Shown one piece after another: positions 1 through 7,134 of a DNA stretch of 64,000 nt. Source of the stretch: Arthrobacter sp. UNC362MFTsu5.1 (GTDB taxonomy: Bacteria; Actinomycetota; Actinomycetes; Actinomycetales; Micrococcaceae); the NCBI RefSeq assembly GCF_000685965.1, contig NZ_JMLE01000014.1, forward strand, positions 1 through 64,000, in the 5' to 3' direction. The position numbers were made by a program, and so were the translations under genes. How positions within the stretch are numbered: the first letter of the stretch is position 1; each line of letters starts with the position of its first letter. The notes below the pieces were generated by a model. The model searched no databases and had not been told where the DNA came from. It was given only the letters and a program-made list of their open reading frames with translations.

Positions 1-2
1 GG

Positions 3-89
3 GTTGACGAGCTTCGCGGCGCCGGCATTCCGGCAGTGCCGGTGCGGGCGCCGCTGGACCATGCCAACGACGTCGAGCCCGTTCCCTAA
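3..89 (+). CDS. C-terminal end of an unidentified protein (partial)
   Basis: The window opens inside a plus-strand reading frame of which 28 codons and a TAA stop remain. The tail is rich in Ala, Pro and Val and ends DVEPVP. It stops just before a strong hairpin, as expected for the end of a gene. Too little is left to name a family. Its convergent neighbour is a WXG100 gene, so a link to a type VII secretion locus is possible but not shown. Confidence 0.5.
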   Translation, partial: VDELRGAGIPAVPVRAPLDHANDVEPVP

Positions 90-125
90 GCGGACGCACG
101 ATTCCCGTATCACCGGTTGAAACGC

Positions 126-161
126 GGATGCCCCGGACGCATGGTTGCGTCCGGGGCATCC
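126..161. terminator. Perfect hairpin between convergent genes
   Basis: A perfect 16-bp stem (GGATGCCCCGGACGCA and its complement) closes a TGGT loop. It lies between the end of the partial plus-strand gene and the end of the minus-strand WXG100 gene, so it could stop transcription from both sides. There is no clear T-run on either side, so it is a strong hairpin rather than a textbook intrinsic terminator. Confidence 0.75.
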
Positions 162-213
162 GGCAGGAAACGGTGGTTTCCCGAAGTCCATCCCTGGCGG
201 GCAGGCGGCTTTC

Positions 214-477
214 CTAGCGGGAAGCCTCTTCCTGCTGGGCGGCGTTCTTGGTTGCCTGCTTGCCGGCTTCCTCCAGCGCCTGCGCCACCTTGGCCAGCGC
301 CGTCACGTGCGAACCGGACCATTCGCTGCGGAACTTCTCCGCGTCCGGGCCCTTCCAGTCCGTGCCGTTGAGAGCCTTCGTCAGCAGCGACTTCTGCTTC
401 TCAAGCTCCGACGAACCAGCCTGAAGCTTGGTTCCGAGCGCCTTGAGCTGAACAATGTCTGCACCCCAAATAGCCAT
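214..477 (-). CDS. WXG100 family protein (ESAT-6-like)
   Basis: This 87-residue protein has the size, helical composition and central turn of the WXG100 family. The W-x-G motif is seen as DWKGPDAEKF at about residues 40-49, followed by an alanine- and lysine-rich second helix. Family members form small helical hairpin dimers that are exported by type VII (ESX/Ess) secretion or stay near its machinery. The ATG is preceded by AAGGAG at good spacing, which supports this start. No EccC-type ATPase or second esx gene is visible in the window, so it is either solitary or the edge of a locus lying to the left. Confidence 0.85.
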   Translation of the reverse strand: MAIWGADIVQLKALGTKLQAGSSELEKQKSLLTKALNGTDWKGPDAEKFRSEWSGSHVTALAKVAQALEEAGKQATKNAAQQEEASR

Positions 478-707
478 TAGTTTTCTCCTTCAGTCAACGG
501 ATCCGATCCGATCGGCATCCCCAGCGGCCCCCGGCTCATCCGGAAGATCCATTACCTAGAAACTATCCCGCGGCCCGACGTTCCGTCGATGGGCACCGCT
601 CCCCATGCACCGCTGCCTTGCAAGGACGGCAGGACAGTTGCAGGGTGTCGGTGACCGGACGGGCTTCGAGCCTCGATCCCAGGCGGTCCAGAGCCTAGCA
701 TGGGAAT

Positions 708-980
708 ATGTGCCGCAACATTAGGACCCTGCATAATTTTGAGCCCCATGCCACGACGGCCGAGGTGGAAGCCGCTGCACTGCAGTACGTGCGCAAAATC
801 AGCGGCAGCACCAAGCCGTCCAAGGCCAACGAGGAGGCGTTCAACCGCGCCGTGCATGAGATTGCCCATGCCACCCAGCATCTGCTCGATTCGTTGGTGA
901 CGCATGCCCCGGCCAAGGACCGGGACGAGGAAGCAGCCAAGGCCCGGGCGAAGGCCGCCGTCCGGTTCGGCGCCGCTTAG
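708..980 (+). CDS. DUF2277 domain protein
   Basis: The 90-residue product begins MCRNIRTLHNFEP, the conserved opening of the DUF2277 family, and continues with the family's AALQYVRKISG and KPS-N-EAF segments. The C-terminal third is charged and helical (AKDRDEEAAKARAKAAVRFG). The function of the family is unknown. Only a short, weak GGGAAT lies before the ATG. The stop codon overlaps the end of the convergent copA gene by a few bases and no terminator separates them, so transcripts from the two genes must run into each other. Confidence 0.85.
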   Translation: MCRNIRTLHNFEPHATTAEVEAAALQYVRKISGSTKPSKANEEAFNRAVHEIAHATQHLLDSLVTHAPAKDRDEEAAKARAKAAVRFGAA

Positions 981-3379
981 GCCGCCCGGCTAGCGGGGGC
1001 AGGCTTGCCGAAGCTTCGCAGCCGCAGCGAATTGGCAACCACCAGCACCGAACTCGCGGCCATGGCAGCGCCGGCGATCATAGGGTTCAGTAACCCGAGC
1101 GCCGCCACCGGAATTCCGACCGCGTTGTAAAAGAAGGCCCAGAACAGGTTTGTCTTGATGGTGGCCAGCGTGCGCCGGGACAGCTCGATGGCCTGGGCCA
1201 CCTGCCCCAGGTCGTTGCCCATCACGGTCAGGTCCGCGGCCTCGATGGCAACATCCGTGCCCGATCCCATGGCGATGCCAAGATCGGCCTGGGCCAGGGC
1301 GGCCGCGTCATTCACGCCGTCGCCCGCCATGGCCACCGTGGCGCCGCCTGCCTGCAGTTTCCGGACTGCCTCCACCTTGCCTTCCGGCAATACGCCGGCG
1401 AACACGTCTTCCGGCGCAATGCCGACGGCGGCGGCCACCTGCGCGGCCACCGCGGCGTTGTCCCCGGTCAGGAGGATCGGCCGGAGGCCAAGCTGCTTCA
1501 GCCGCGAAATCGCGGCAGCCGAACCCGGCTTGAGGGTGTCCCGCAGCGAGACGATGCCTGCCGGCGCGCCGTCCACGGCAACCCAGATCGCGGTGGCACC
1601 GGATTCTTCGGCGGACTGGAGCGCCTGCTCCTGTTCCGGCGTGACACTTATGCCGTTTTCCCGCAGCCAGCCCGTCCGTCCGGCGAGGATGTACCGGCCG
1701 GCGACGTGTCCGGAAACTCCGCCGCCCGGCGCCGAACGGAACTGTTCGACGGCGGGCAGCCGCCCGCCGTCGTCGTTCCGGCGCTCTGCGGACAACGCGG
1801 CGGCCGCAATGGCGTGGGCGATGGGGTGTTCCGAACCGGCCTCAACCGCCCCGGCGAGCCGCAGCACGTCGGCGTCGGTGTGCGTGCCGAAGGCTCTGGT
1901 GCTGTCCACGGCAAGGTGTCCGGTGGTCACCGTACCGGTCTTGTCCAGCAGGATGGTGTCCACGGTGCGGGTGTCTTCAAGGACCTGCGGTCCCTTGATC
2001 AGGATCCCGAGTTGGGCGCCGCGGCCCGTGCCGGTGAGGAGGCCGACGGGAGTTGCCAGTCCCAGGGCGCAGGGGCAGGCGATGACCAGCACCGCCACCG
2101 CGGCGGTGAAGGCCGCCCGGATTTCGGCAGCCTCAATCACCGGGCCGCTGACGATGGTCCAGAGTGCGAAAGTGGCAACGGCGATCGCGAGCACAATCGG
2201 AACGAACACTGCGCTGATGCGGTCCGCGAGCCGGGCGATGGGAGCCTTGCCGGTCTGCGCCTGGGAAACCAGCCGAGCCATCTGGGCCAACGTGGTTTCG
2301 GAGCCAACCCGGGTGGCGCGAACCAGCAGGCGGCCGGAAGTGTTGATGGTGGCGCCTATGACGAAGCTGTCCGGACCCACCTCAACAGGGACAGATTCGC
2401 CCGTGACCAGGGAGGCGTCAACGGCCGATGCGCCGTCGATCACCACGCCGTCCGTGGCGATCTTCTCCCCGGGGCGGACCACCAGAACGTCGCCAACCGC
2501 CAGCTGATCGGCGGGAATCCTTACCTCTGTTCCGCCGGACAGGACAGTGGCATCCTTTGCGCCCAGGTCAAGCAGCGCCTTCAGGGCGTCGCCCGCCTTC
2601 TGCTTGGCGTTGGCCTCAAGGTAGCGGCCCAGCAGCAGGAAGGTGGTGACCACCGCGGCCACCTCGAAGTAGAGGCCCCCGCTGCCCATCTCCATGCCGG
2701 GGTGTTGGGTCATGCGGGGATCGGCGAACAACTGCCAGGCCGAGAACAGATACGCGGCAATAACGCCGATGGAAACCAAAGTGTCCATCGTTGAGGCGAA
2801 GTGCCGGGCGTTGACTGCCGCGGCCCGGTGGAACGGCCAGGCCGCCCACGTGACCACCGGCAAGGCAAGAACCCCCGCCACCCAGCCCCAGTCGGGGAAC
2901 TGGAAGGAGGGAAGCATCGAAATTGCGAACACCGGGACGGTCAGAATGGCAGCGACGATGAGCCTGGGGCGCAACTTGGCCGCGGCGCCACCGGGGACAT
3001 GCTCTGCATGCTCGCTCGTACCTCGCTTAGACGCTTGCTGCCGCATGCCCCCGGCGTCGCCGCTGGTGGGCAGCTCGCCGTACCCGGTGGCTGAGCCGGT
3101 CGAAGTCTCAGCGCCGCCATCCCGGTTCGGGTAGCGGGGAGGGCGGACCTTGGCCTTGTAGCCTGCCGCTTCCACGGTGGCGGTGATCTGTTCGTCAGTG
3201 ATGCCCGCCGGGACCGTGACGTGGGCCGACTCCAGGGGCAGGTTCACCGAGGCTTCCACGCCCTCGAGCTTTCCGAGTTTCCGTTCCACCCGGCCCACGC
3301 ACGAAGCGCACGTCATGCCTTCGATGTCGAGTTCAATCACCCGGCTTCCCGGCTGGTGAAGCAGTTGCTCGTTACTCAC
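977..3379 (-). CDS. copA: Copper-translocating P-type ATPase
   Basis: A P1B-type ATPase of 800 residues that should pump Cu(I) out of the cytoplasm. It has one N-terminal heavy-metal-associated domain with the metal site MTCASC (Cys24, Cys27), eight predicted membrane helices, the transport motif CPC (residues 435-437), the phosphorylation motif DKTGT (Asp479), TGDN and GDGVNDAAALAQAD in the nucleotide-binding half. The start is GTG with AAGGAC upstream. It is the last gene of the csoR-copZ-copA set and should be induced by copper through CsoR. An odd, low-complexity linker of about 55 residues separates the metal-binding domain from the first helix. Silver transport is possible; zinc or cadmium is less likely with CPC plus CsoR context. 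Confidence 0.95.
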   Translation of the reverse strand: MSNEQLLHQPGSRVIELDIEGMTCASCVGRVERKLGKLEGVEASVNLPLESAHVTVPAGITDEQITATVEAAGYKAKVRPPRYPNRDGGAETSTGSATGYGELPTSGDAGGMRQQASKRGTSEHAEHVPGGAAAKLRPRLIVAAILTVPVFAISMLPSFQFPDWGWVAGVLALPVVTWAAWPFHRAAAVNARHFASTMDTLVSIGVIAAYLFSAWQLFADPRMTQHPGMEMGSGGLYFEVAAVVTTFLLLGRYLEANAKQKAGDALKALLDLGAKDATVLSGGTEVRIPADQLAVGDVLVVRPGEKIATDGVVIDGASAVDASLVTGESVPVEVGPDSFVIGATINTSGRLLVRATRVGSETTLAQMARLVSQAQTGKAPIARLADRISAVFVPIVLAIAVATFALWTIVSGPVIEAAEIRAAFTAAVAVLVIACPCALGLATPVGLLTGTGRGAQLGILIKGPQVLEDTRTVDTILLDKTGTVTTGHLAVDSTRAFGTHTDADVLRLAGAVEAGSEHPIAHAIAAAALSAERRNDDGGRLPAVEQFRSAPGGGVSGHVAGRYILAGRTGWLRENGISVTPEQEQALQSAEESGATAIWVAVDGAPAGIVSLRDTLKPGSAAAISRLKQLGLRPILLTGDNAAVAAQVAAAVGIAPEDVFAGVLPEGKVEAVRKLQAGGATVAMAGDGVNDAAALAQADLGIAMGSGTDVAIEAADLTVMGNDLGQVAQAIELSRRTLATIKTNLFWAFFYNAVGIPVAALGLLNPMIAGAAMAASSVLVVANSLRLRSFGKPAPASRAA

Positions 3380-3451
3380 GGAGTGTCCTTGGTGTGCGTG
3401 TCAATGGTGCGGGTCTGGCTGTCCGCCCCTGGATGCAGCGGGCGGACGAGT

Positions 3452-3682
3452 TCAGGCTTCGTTGGCCACCACCAGGTAGCCGGCCTCCGCCACTGCTTCT
3501 CCGATCTCGGAGCGGGAGAGCTTCTTTTCTGAGGTGATGGTGACGGTGGAAATGCCGCCGGCGTTGAGGTCGACGTCGACCGCTTCCACGCCTTCGAGGG
3601 CTTCGAGTTCCTCGCTCACGGAGGAAATGCAGTGTCCGCAGGTCATGCCGGACACGTTCACGATGGTGGATACGGGGCTCAT
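3452..3682 (-). CDS. copZ: Copper chaperone, heavy-metal-associated domain
   Basis: This 76-residue protein is a single heavy-metal-associated domain with the site MTCGHC near residue 15. It should bind Cu(I) and hand it to the N-terminal domain of CopA, encoded 72 bases downstream on the same strand. The ATG has AGGAG 7 bases upstream. It lies between csoR and copA, so it is probably co-transcribed with both and de-repressed by copper. Confidence 0.93.
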   Translation of the reverse strand: MSPVSTIVNVSGMTCGHCISSVSEELEALEGVEAVDVDLNAGGISTVTITSEKKLSRSEIGEAVAEAGYLVVANEA

Positions 3683-3775
3683 GGTTTGCTCCTGATCTTC
3701 GGCGTTCCGATGGTGCCGATCTTGCCAGATTGATCCGGTTGGATCATCTGAATGGTGTGGTGCGTGGGATTGCCG

Positions 3776-4120
3776 CTACCGCAAGAGGCGCCCGATGGCA
3801 TCGGTAGCCTCTTTGACTTTGAAATCGATGGTTTCCGCGCGGAGGGCCGGGTCGGGCTCAGAGGCGGCCCCGACGACACAATGGCCGATGTGCTCTTCCA
3901 CCAGGCCCAGGCTTACGGCGTGGAGGGCTTTGTTTACCGCGGCGACCTGGGTGAGGATGTCGATGCAGTACTTGTCCTCGTCCACCATCCGTGCGATGCC
4001 ACGGACCTGGCCTTCGATGCGTTTGAGTCTTCGCAGGTATGCGTCTTTGTTCGAGCTGTAACCGTGCCGGGGAGCGGTTCCGGCGTCCTCGGCCAAGGGA
4101 GCGTCTGTTGGCGAATCCAT
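3776..4120 (-). CDS. csoR: CsoR-family copper-sensing repressor
   Basis: A 114-residue all-helical repressor of the CsoR/RcnR (DUF156) family. The Cu(I) ligand pattern is intact: Cys52, His77 and Cys81, with the 25- and 4-residue spacing known for the copper sensor CsoR of Mycobacterium tuberculosis (Cys36, His61, Cys65). The core RLKRIEGQVRGI is typical. Two palindromes just upstream look like its own operators, so it probably represses the csoR-copZ-copA transcript and leaves DNA when copper binds. The ATG lies only 10 bases from the nearer palindrome. Members that sense nickel, cobalt or persulfide carry different ligand patterns. Confidence 0.93.
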   Translation of the reverse strand: MDSPTDAPLAEDAGTAPRHGYSSNKDAYLRRLKRIEGQVRGIARMVDEDKYCIDILTQVAAVNKALHAVSLGLVEEHIGHCVVGAASEPDPALRAETIDFKVKEATDAIGRLLR

Positions 4121-4130
4121 ATCCCCAACC

Positions 4131-4171
4131 TATACCCCTAAGGGGTATAAAACAAGTACCCCTAGGGGGTA
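4131..4171 (-). promoter_or_regulatory. Two CsoR-type operators over the csoR promoter
   Basis: Two GC-cored palindromes sit directly before csoR: TATACCCCTAAGGGGTATA (4131-4149, 9-bp perfect arms) and TACCCCTAGGGGGTA (4157-4171). This TACCCC-GGGGTA pattern is the recognised DNA target of CsoR proteins. Read on the minus strand, a possible -35 (ACTTGT) and -10 (TATAGG) separated by 17 bases overlap both sites, so repressor binding would block RNA polymerase. The inferred start of transcription would fall only about 2 bases before the ATG, suggesting a nearly leaderless mRNA. Confidence 0.8.
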
Positions 4172-4201
4172 TCTGCGCTGTGCGGGTTACCGTTGTGCCG
4201 G

Positions 4202-5401
4202 TTACCGTTCCCCGGGCTGCCCCGGGGACGGAGGCCCGGGCCTGACGCTGCCCATGCCGAGCAGGGACGTGGCCGCGACGGCCGCGGCGAGGACTCCAAG
4301 CCCCAGGGGCAGTGCGGAAGCTGTGGCCACGGCACCCACCAGGAGGGGGCCACCGGCATCGCCCAGTTCCCGTCCCAGTTCGGCTGATCCCATGGTCCGG
4401 CCCAGCCGCTCAGGTGGCGTGGTGGCAGCTAAGTGAGCGAAGCCCAGCGGTGTCGCCGTGCCTATCCCCACACCGATCGCCGCCGCCGCGCCGAAGATGG
4501 TGACGGGCCCGGGAAACAGCGCCACGCAGGTGATTCCGGCCGCCGTCAGCAGCAGGCCGGCCGTCATGCCGGGCCCGTCCTGGATCCTGCCCCGGTCACG
4601 CAGGCGGCCGATCCAGGGTTGGGTCGCAGCGGATGCGAGTGCGAGCAGGCTGACGGCGGCCACTGCCGCCACGGGATCGAGGCCGTGCCCGGTGGCCAGT
4701 GCAGGGAGGAAGCCAATTGCCGTTCCCAAGGCTCCGGTGGCAGCCGCCAGGACGAGCGTAGGAACGAGGAAGCTGCGGTGAGTCACTTGGCGGGAAAGGT
4801 CCAGCAACGTGTAGCGGGGCCGTGGCAAGGGGGCCAGCCGCGGCAGGGCCACCATGGCCCACACTGCCGTGGCTGCCGCGAGGATGCCCAGGGTGGCAAA
4901 GAGGAGGGCGAAGCCGCCGAGGAAGATCAGGGCCGCACCGATCAGGGGACCGCCAACGTAGCCCAGGCTCTTCCACGAACCATATCGGCCAAAGTACGTG
5001 CCTGCGTTGCGGCCCGCGAGCCGCGCCACCATCGCCGAGGACGCCGGTGAAAACGCAGAGGCGGCCGCACCCTGGCCGATCCTGGCGAGGCCGAGCATCA
5101 GCGGGTTCGCGCCCCACAGCCCGATCAGTGACATCAGGGCAAAGGCGAGGAGCCCCGCCACCACCACCGGCTTGGCGCCAATACGGTCGCTGAGCGCTCC
5201 GAACACCGGCTTCAGCACCACCTCGGCAAGGTCGTAAACAGCCAGCAGGATGCCCAGATTCAGCAGGCTCAATCCGATGTCACCACTGTGGGCACCCATG
5301 CCCGCCGCGATGCTGTGCGCGCCGAAGGCTGTCACGAAGCCTGCTGCGTACAGAGGCGCGGTGACGGCGGCGGTAGCGGTGGGGATTGGCGCTGTGGTCA
5401 C
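4202..5401 (-). CDS. MFS transporter, drug-efflux type
   Basis: A 12-helix major facilitator of 399 residues. The segment after helix 2 reads FGALSDRIGAKPVV, the family's cytoplasmic loop motif, and the helix 5 region is rich in Gly/Pro (YVGGPLIGAAL), as in drug/H+ antiporters. I chose the GTG at 5401 because GGAG stands 8 bases before it. An ATG at 5431 in the same frame is adjacent to the T-run of a terminator and has no ribosome site. It lies upstream of csoR in the same direction, but the CsoR operators separate it from the copper genes. The substrate cannot be read from sequence; its leader suggests induced expression. Confidence 0.8.
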   Translation of the reverse strand: MTTAPIPTATAAVTAPLYAAGFVTAFGAHSIAAGMGAHSGDIGLSLLNLGILLAVYDLAEVVLKPVFGALSDRIGAKPVVVAGLLAFALMSLIGLWGANPLMLGLARIGQGAAASAFSPASSAMVARLAGRNAGTYFGRYGSWKSLGYVGGPLIGAALIFLGGFALLFATLGILAAATAVWAMVALPRLAPLPRPRYTLLDLSRQVTHRSFLVPTLVLAAATGALGTAIGFLPALATGHGLDPVAAVAAVSLLALASAATQPWIGRLRDRGRIQDGPGMTAGLLLTAAGITCVALFPGPVTIFGAAAAIGVGIGTATPLGFAHLAATTPPERLGRTMGSAELGRELGDAGGPLLVGAVATASALPLGLGVLAAAVAATSLLGMGSVRPGPPSPGQPGER

Positions 5402-5437
5402 GGAATTCGCTCCTGACGTACGGCCGGACATTAAAAA

Positions 5438-5476
5438 GCTCCGGAGTGCGTTATTGGGGGATACGCACTCCGGAGC
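5438..5476 (-). terminator. Intrinsic terminator 37 bases before the MFS start
   Basis: Read on the minus strand, a perfect 14-bp stem (GCTCCGGAGTGCGT) with an 11-base loop is followed by TTTTTAA, a full intrinsic terminator. It could end the usp-dinB transcript that comes from upstream. However, only 37 bases lie between it and the GTG of the MFS gene, too little for a promoter, so the exporter must be reached by read-through. That makes an attenuator role likely. Confidence 0.75.
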
Positions 5477-5479
5477 AGC

Positions 5480-5566
5480 TTATGGGGCAGGTTCAACTTC
5501 TTCCTGCGAGTACCAGCTTACTTGGCGGTAGCGGTGAGCGCCACCACCTTGAATAACTACTTTCAC
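5480..5566 (-). CDS. Possible 28-residue leader peptide before the MFS gene
   Basis: A short minus-strand frame begins with GTG, encodes 28 residues (start MKVVIQGGGAHRYRQ, end EEVEPAP) and stops 3 bases before the terminator stem. Its position matches leader peptides that control efflux or resistance genes by ribosome stalling. Support is limited: the ribosome-binding site is weak (GAAAG) and a frame of this length can occur by chance. The A/T-rich stretch before it contains three TTTCAC elements (plus-strand reading), a possible control site. Confidence 0.3.
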   Translation of the reverse strand: MKVVIQGGGAHRYRQVSWYSQEEVEPAP

Positions 5567-5641
5567 TTTACTTTCACAGGGTCTTTCGGCCCTCTTTTCA
5601 CAGTGTTAATTCATAGCGTCGTAAATGCACAGCGCCGTTGG

Positions 5642-6175
5642 TTACAACGCCCCGCGGGTGCCCATACTGAGCTGGGTGGCATGGAAGTCGAAATGCTCGA
5701 TGGGGTAGGCGTAGACATCTGCCAGCGACATCCACGGCGTGAAGAACGGATCCCAGCGATCAGGAAAGGACATGCCCCGGGCCATCGCGGTGGCCGACTC
5801 ACGGCCCATCCGCCGCTCCAGGGAGCGCGTCACCCGCCGGAGTTTCGCCGCCATCCGCTTTCGGTTGAACACGCGGGCCGCAGCCTTGGATCCCAGGTAA
5901 TTGACGACGTCGAACGGTGCGGTTCCGGCGTTAAGCAGCCTCGCAAACGCGCGGCTGAACGGAGCCGGCAGGACTCCGAACAAGCGGACCAGGGGAAGCA
6001 GTGCCTGCACCACCATGTAGCCGAAAACCATATGGAACAGGAGTTCCTCGTTGGTCCAGCGGGTGCCCGAGCTGCGGCGGCGCAGATCGGAATCGGATGC
6101 ATCCGCCAGCCATCGCTCAAGTTCCGTGAGGTTGCGCTCGTAACCGTGCTGGACAGTCCCGGGAGCCGCGCTCAC
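5642..6175 (-). CDS. DinB-like metal-binding helical bundle protein
   Basis: This 177-residue protein resembles the DinB/YfiT four-helix bundle superfamily. The first helix pair (residues 12-30) leads into RWTNEELLFHMVFGY with His48, and the end carries two further histidines in YPIEHFDFHATQL. Together these would be the usual three-histidine metal site. Substrate and reaction are unknown; relatives include thiol transferases. The start is GTG, overlapping the usp stop as GTGA, so translation is coupled. An in-frame reading extends far upstream through usp, but that part is an out-of-frame reading of usp and is not real. Confidence 0.65.
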   Translation of the reverse strand: MSAAPGTVQHGYERNLTELERWLADASDSDLRRRSSGTRWTNEELLFHMVFGYMVVQALLPLVRLFGVLPAPFSRAFARLLNAGTAPFDVVNYLGSKAAARVFNRKRMAAKLRRVTRSLERRMGRESATAMARGMSFPDRWDPFFTPWMSLADVYAYPIEHFDFHATQLSMGTRGAL

Positions 6176-6702
6176 CCGGACGTATCCCGGTGGGCGCCCA
6201 TGTGGGCCGGTACCACCAGGACGGGCCGGTCCTGGTGATGGGTCAGCCATGCGGCCACAGAACCGTTGAGGGCTGCCGAGAGCCGGTGCCCCAGCCCGCG
6301 CTCCGGCGTCCCCACGATGATCATGGAAGCATTTGCCTCCGCTGCCACGCGGCCCAGGGCGCGGGCAGGGTCTCCAGCCAGTATCCGCAGCGTCCACTCC
6401 ACCGACTTCGCATCGCAGGCAGCGCCCACGAGGCCGCGGAGCTCTTGGCTCACGGCGCGGACATCGGCGTCGTCCTTGTCCGGGTGCAGGGACAGCCGGT
6501 GCGCCGACCGGGCCGGATCCCACTCGACGAGGTAGCTCGCCTCGTCCACGTAGGCGCACAGCAGGGGGGCGCCCAACTTTTGTGCGAGGCCGGTGGCCGA
6601 CTGCAGCACTTCGGCGTGCTGGCCCGGCAGTACGCCGACCACCAGGGGAGGCGGTCCGCTGAAGCGCTCTGGAGACATACTCCATTGTGACCCTGGGGGC
6701 AT
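6172..6702 (-). CDS. Universal stress protein family (single Usp domain)
   Basis: A single Usp fold of up to 176 residues. The first strand is PPLVVGVLPGQ and the C-terminal nucleotide-binding pattern is GTPERGLGHRLSAALNGSVAAWLTHHQDRPVLVVP, which follows the G-2x-G-9x-G-S/T layout of ATP-binding Usp proteins. Such proteins act in the cytoplasm during starvation, hypoxia or other stress. The start is uncertain: the ATG at 6702 adds eight residues to the one at 6678, and neither has a well-spaced ribosome site. It is coupled to the DinB-like gene. Confidence 0.85.
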   Translation of the reverse strand: MPPGSQWSMSPERFSGPPPLVVGVLPGQHAEVLQSATGLAQKLGAPLLCAYVDEASYLVEWDPARSAHRLSLHPDKDDADVRAVSQELRGLVGAACDAKSVEWTLRILAGDPARALGRVAAEANASMIIVGTPERGLGHRLSAALNGSVAAWLTHHQDRPVLVVPAHMGAHRDTSG

Positions 6703-6774
6703 CCCTTGAACAGCATCCCCGGCCGCCGGGTCACCGGACGGTTCCCGGTCCGGGCCGCCTCAGTCCGGGCGGTC

Positions 6775-7134
6775 TTAGTCCGGTTCGTCCTCGTCCGCAG
6801 CCTCCCGCGCCGGCTTGGGGCGGCGCCAGGTGAGCGTTACCGTGAAGTTTGAGCTGGTGCTGGCCGCGGCAATGAAGGCGCCGGCCTCGGCATGCAGGTC
6901 CAGGCCGAACTTGACCGAGACCTCGTCCGGTTTGTCGGGAAGGCTTGTGAGCTCATCAATGACGCCTTGGACCGCCGGCCGGATGTTGCTGAGGGCGCGC
7001 TCAAAGGTCTGCTGTGCCCGGGCGAAAACGCTGCTCTGTCCGCCGCCGCGCGTCACCAGCCCGCCGGTGTTGTCTGAAACTTCCAGGAGCACGGTTCCGC
7101 CGTCGTTCGTCGGAAATTCCACCAGGCGCGTCAT
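6775..7134 (-). CDS. Trypco1 (CU044_2847 family) protein
   Basis: A 119-residue protein that fits the trypsin-co-occurring domain 1 family: an N-terminal strand with VEFPTNDGGTVLLEV, a helix with ARAQQTFERALSNIRP, and the end strand pair KFGLDLHAEAGAFIAAA...FTVTLTWRRP. Members are found beside trypsin-like or CHAT proteases in predicted conflict systems and are thought to be protease partners or substrates; this is known from comparative genomics, not biochemistry. The ATG at 7134 overlaps the CHAT gene stop as ATGA with AAGGACGAG before it, so the two proteins should be made together. An ATG 15 bases upstream is less well placed. The last 20 residues are acidic. Confidence 0.75.
   Translation of the reverse strand: MTRLVEFPTNDGGTVLLEVSDNTGGLVTRGGGQSSVFARAQQTFERALSNIRPAVQGVIDELTSLPDKPDEVSVKFGLDLHAEAGAFIAAASTSSNFTVTLTWRRPKPAREAADEDEPD

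Noticed and set aside
1155..2507. Long plus-strand frames opposite copA
   Set aside because: The minus strand encodes a textbook P-type ATPase. The opposite frames are Ser/Ala/Arg-rich shadows without motifs.
5642..6685. A 347-codon version of the DinB-like gene
   Set aside because: The first half is an out-of-frame reading of usp. The GTG in a GTGA overlap at 6175 gives a clean family-sized protein.
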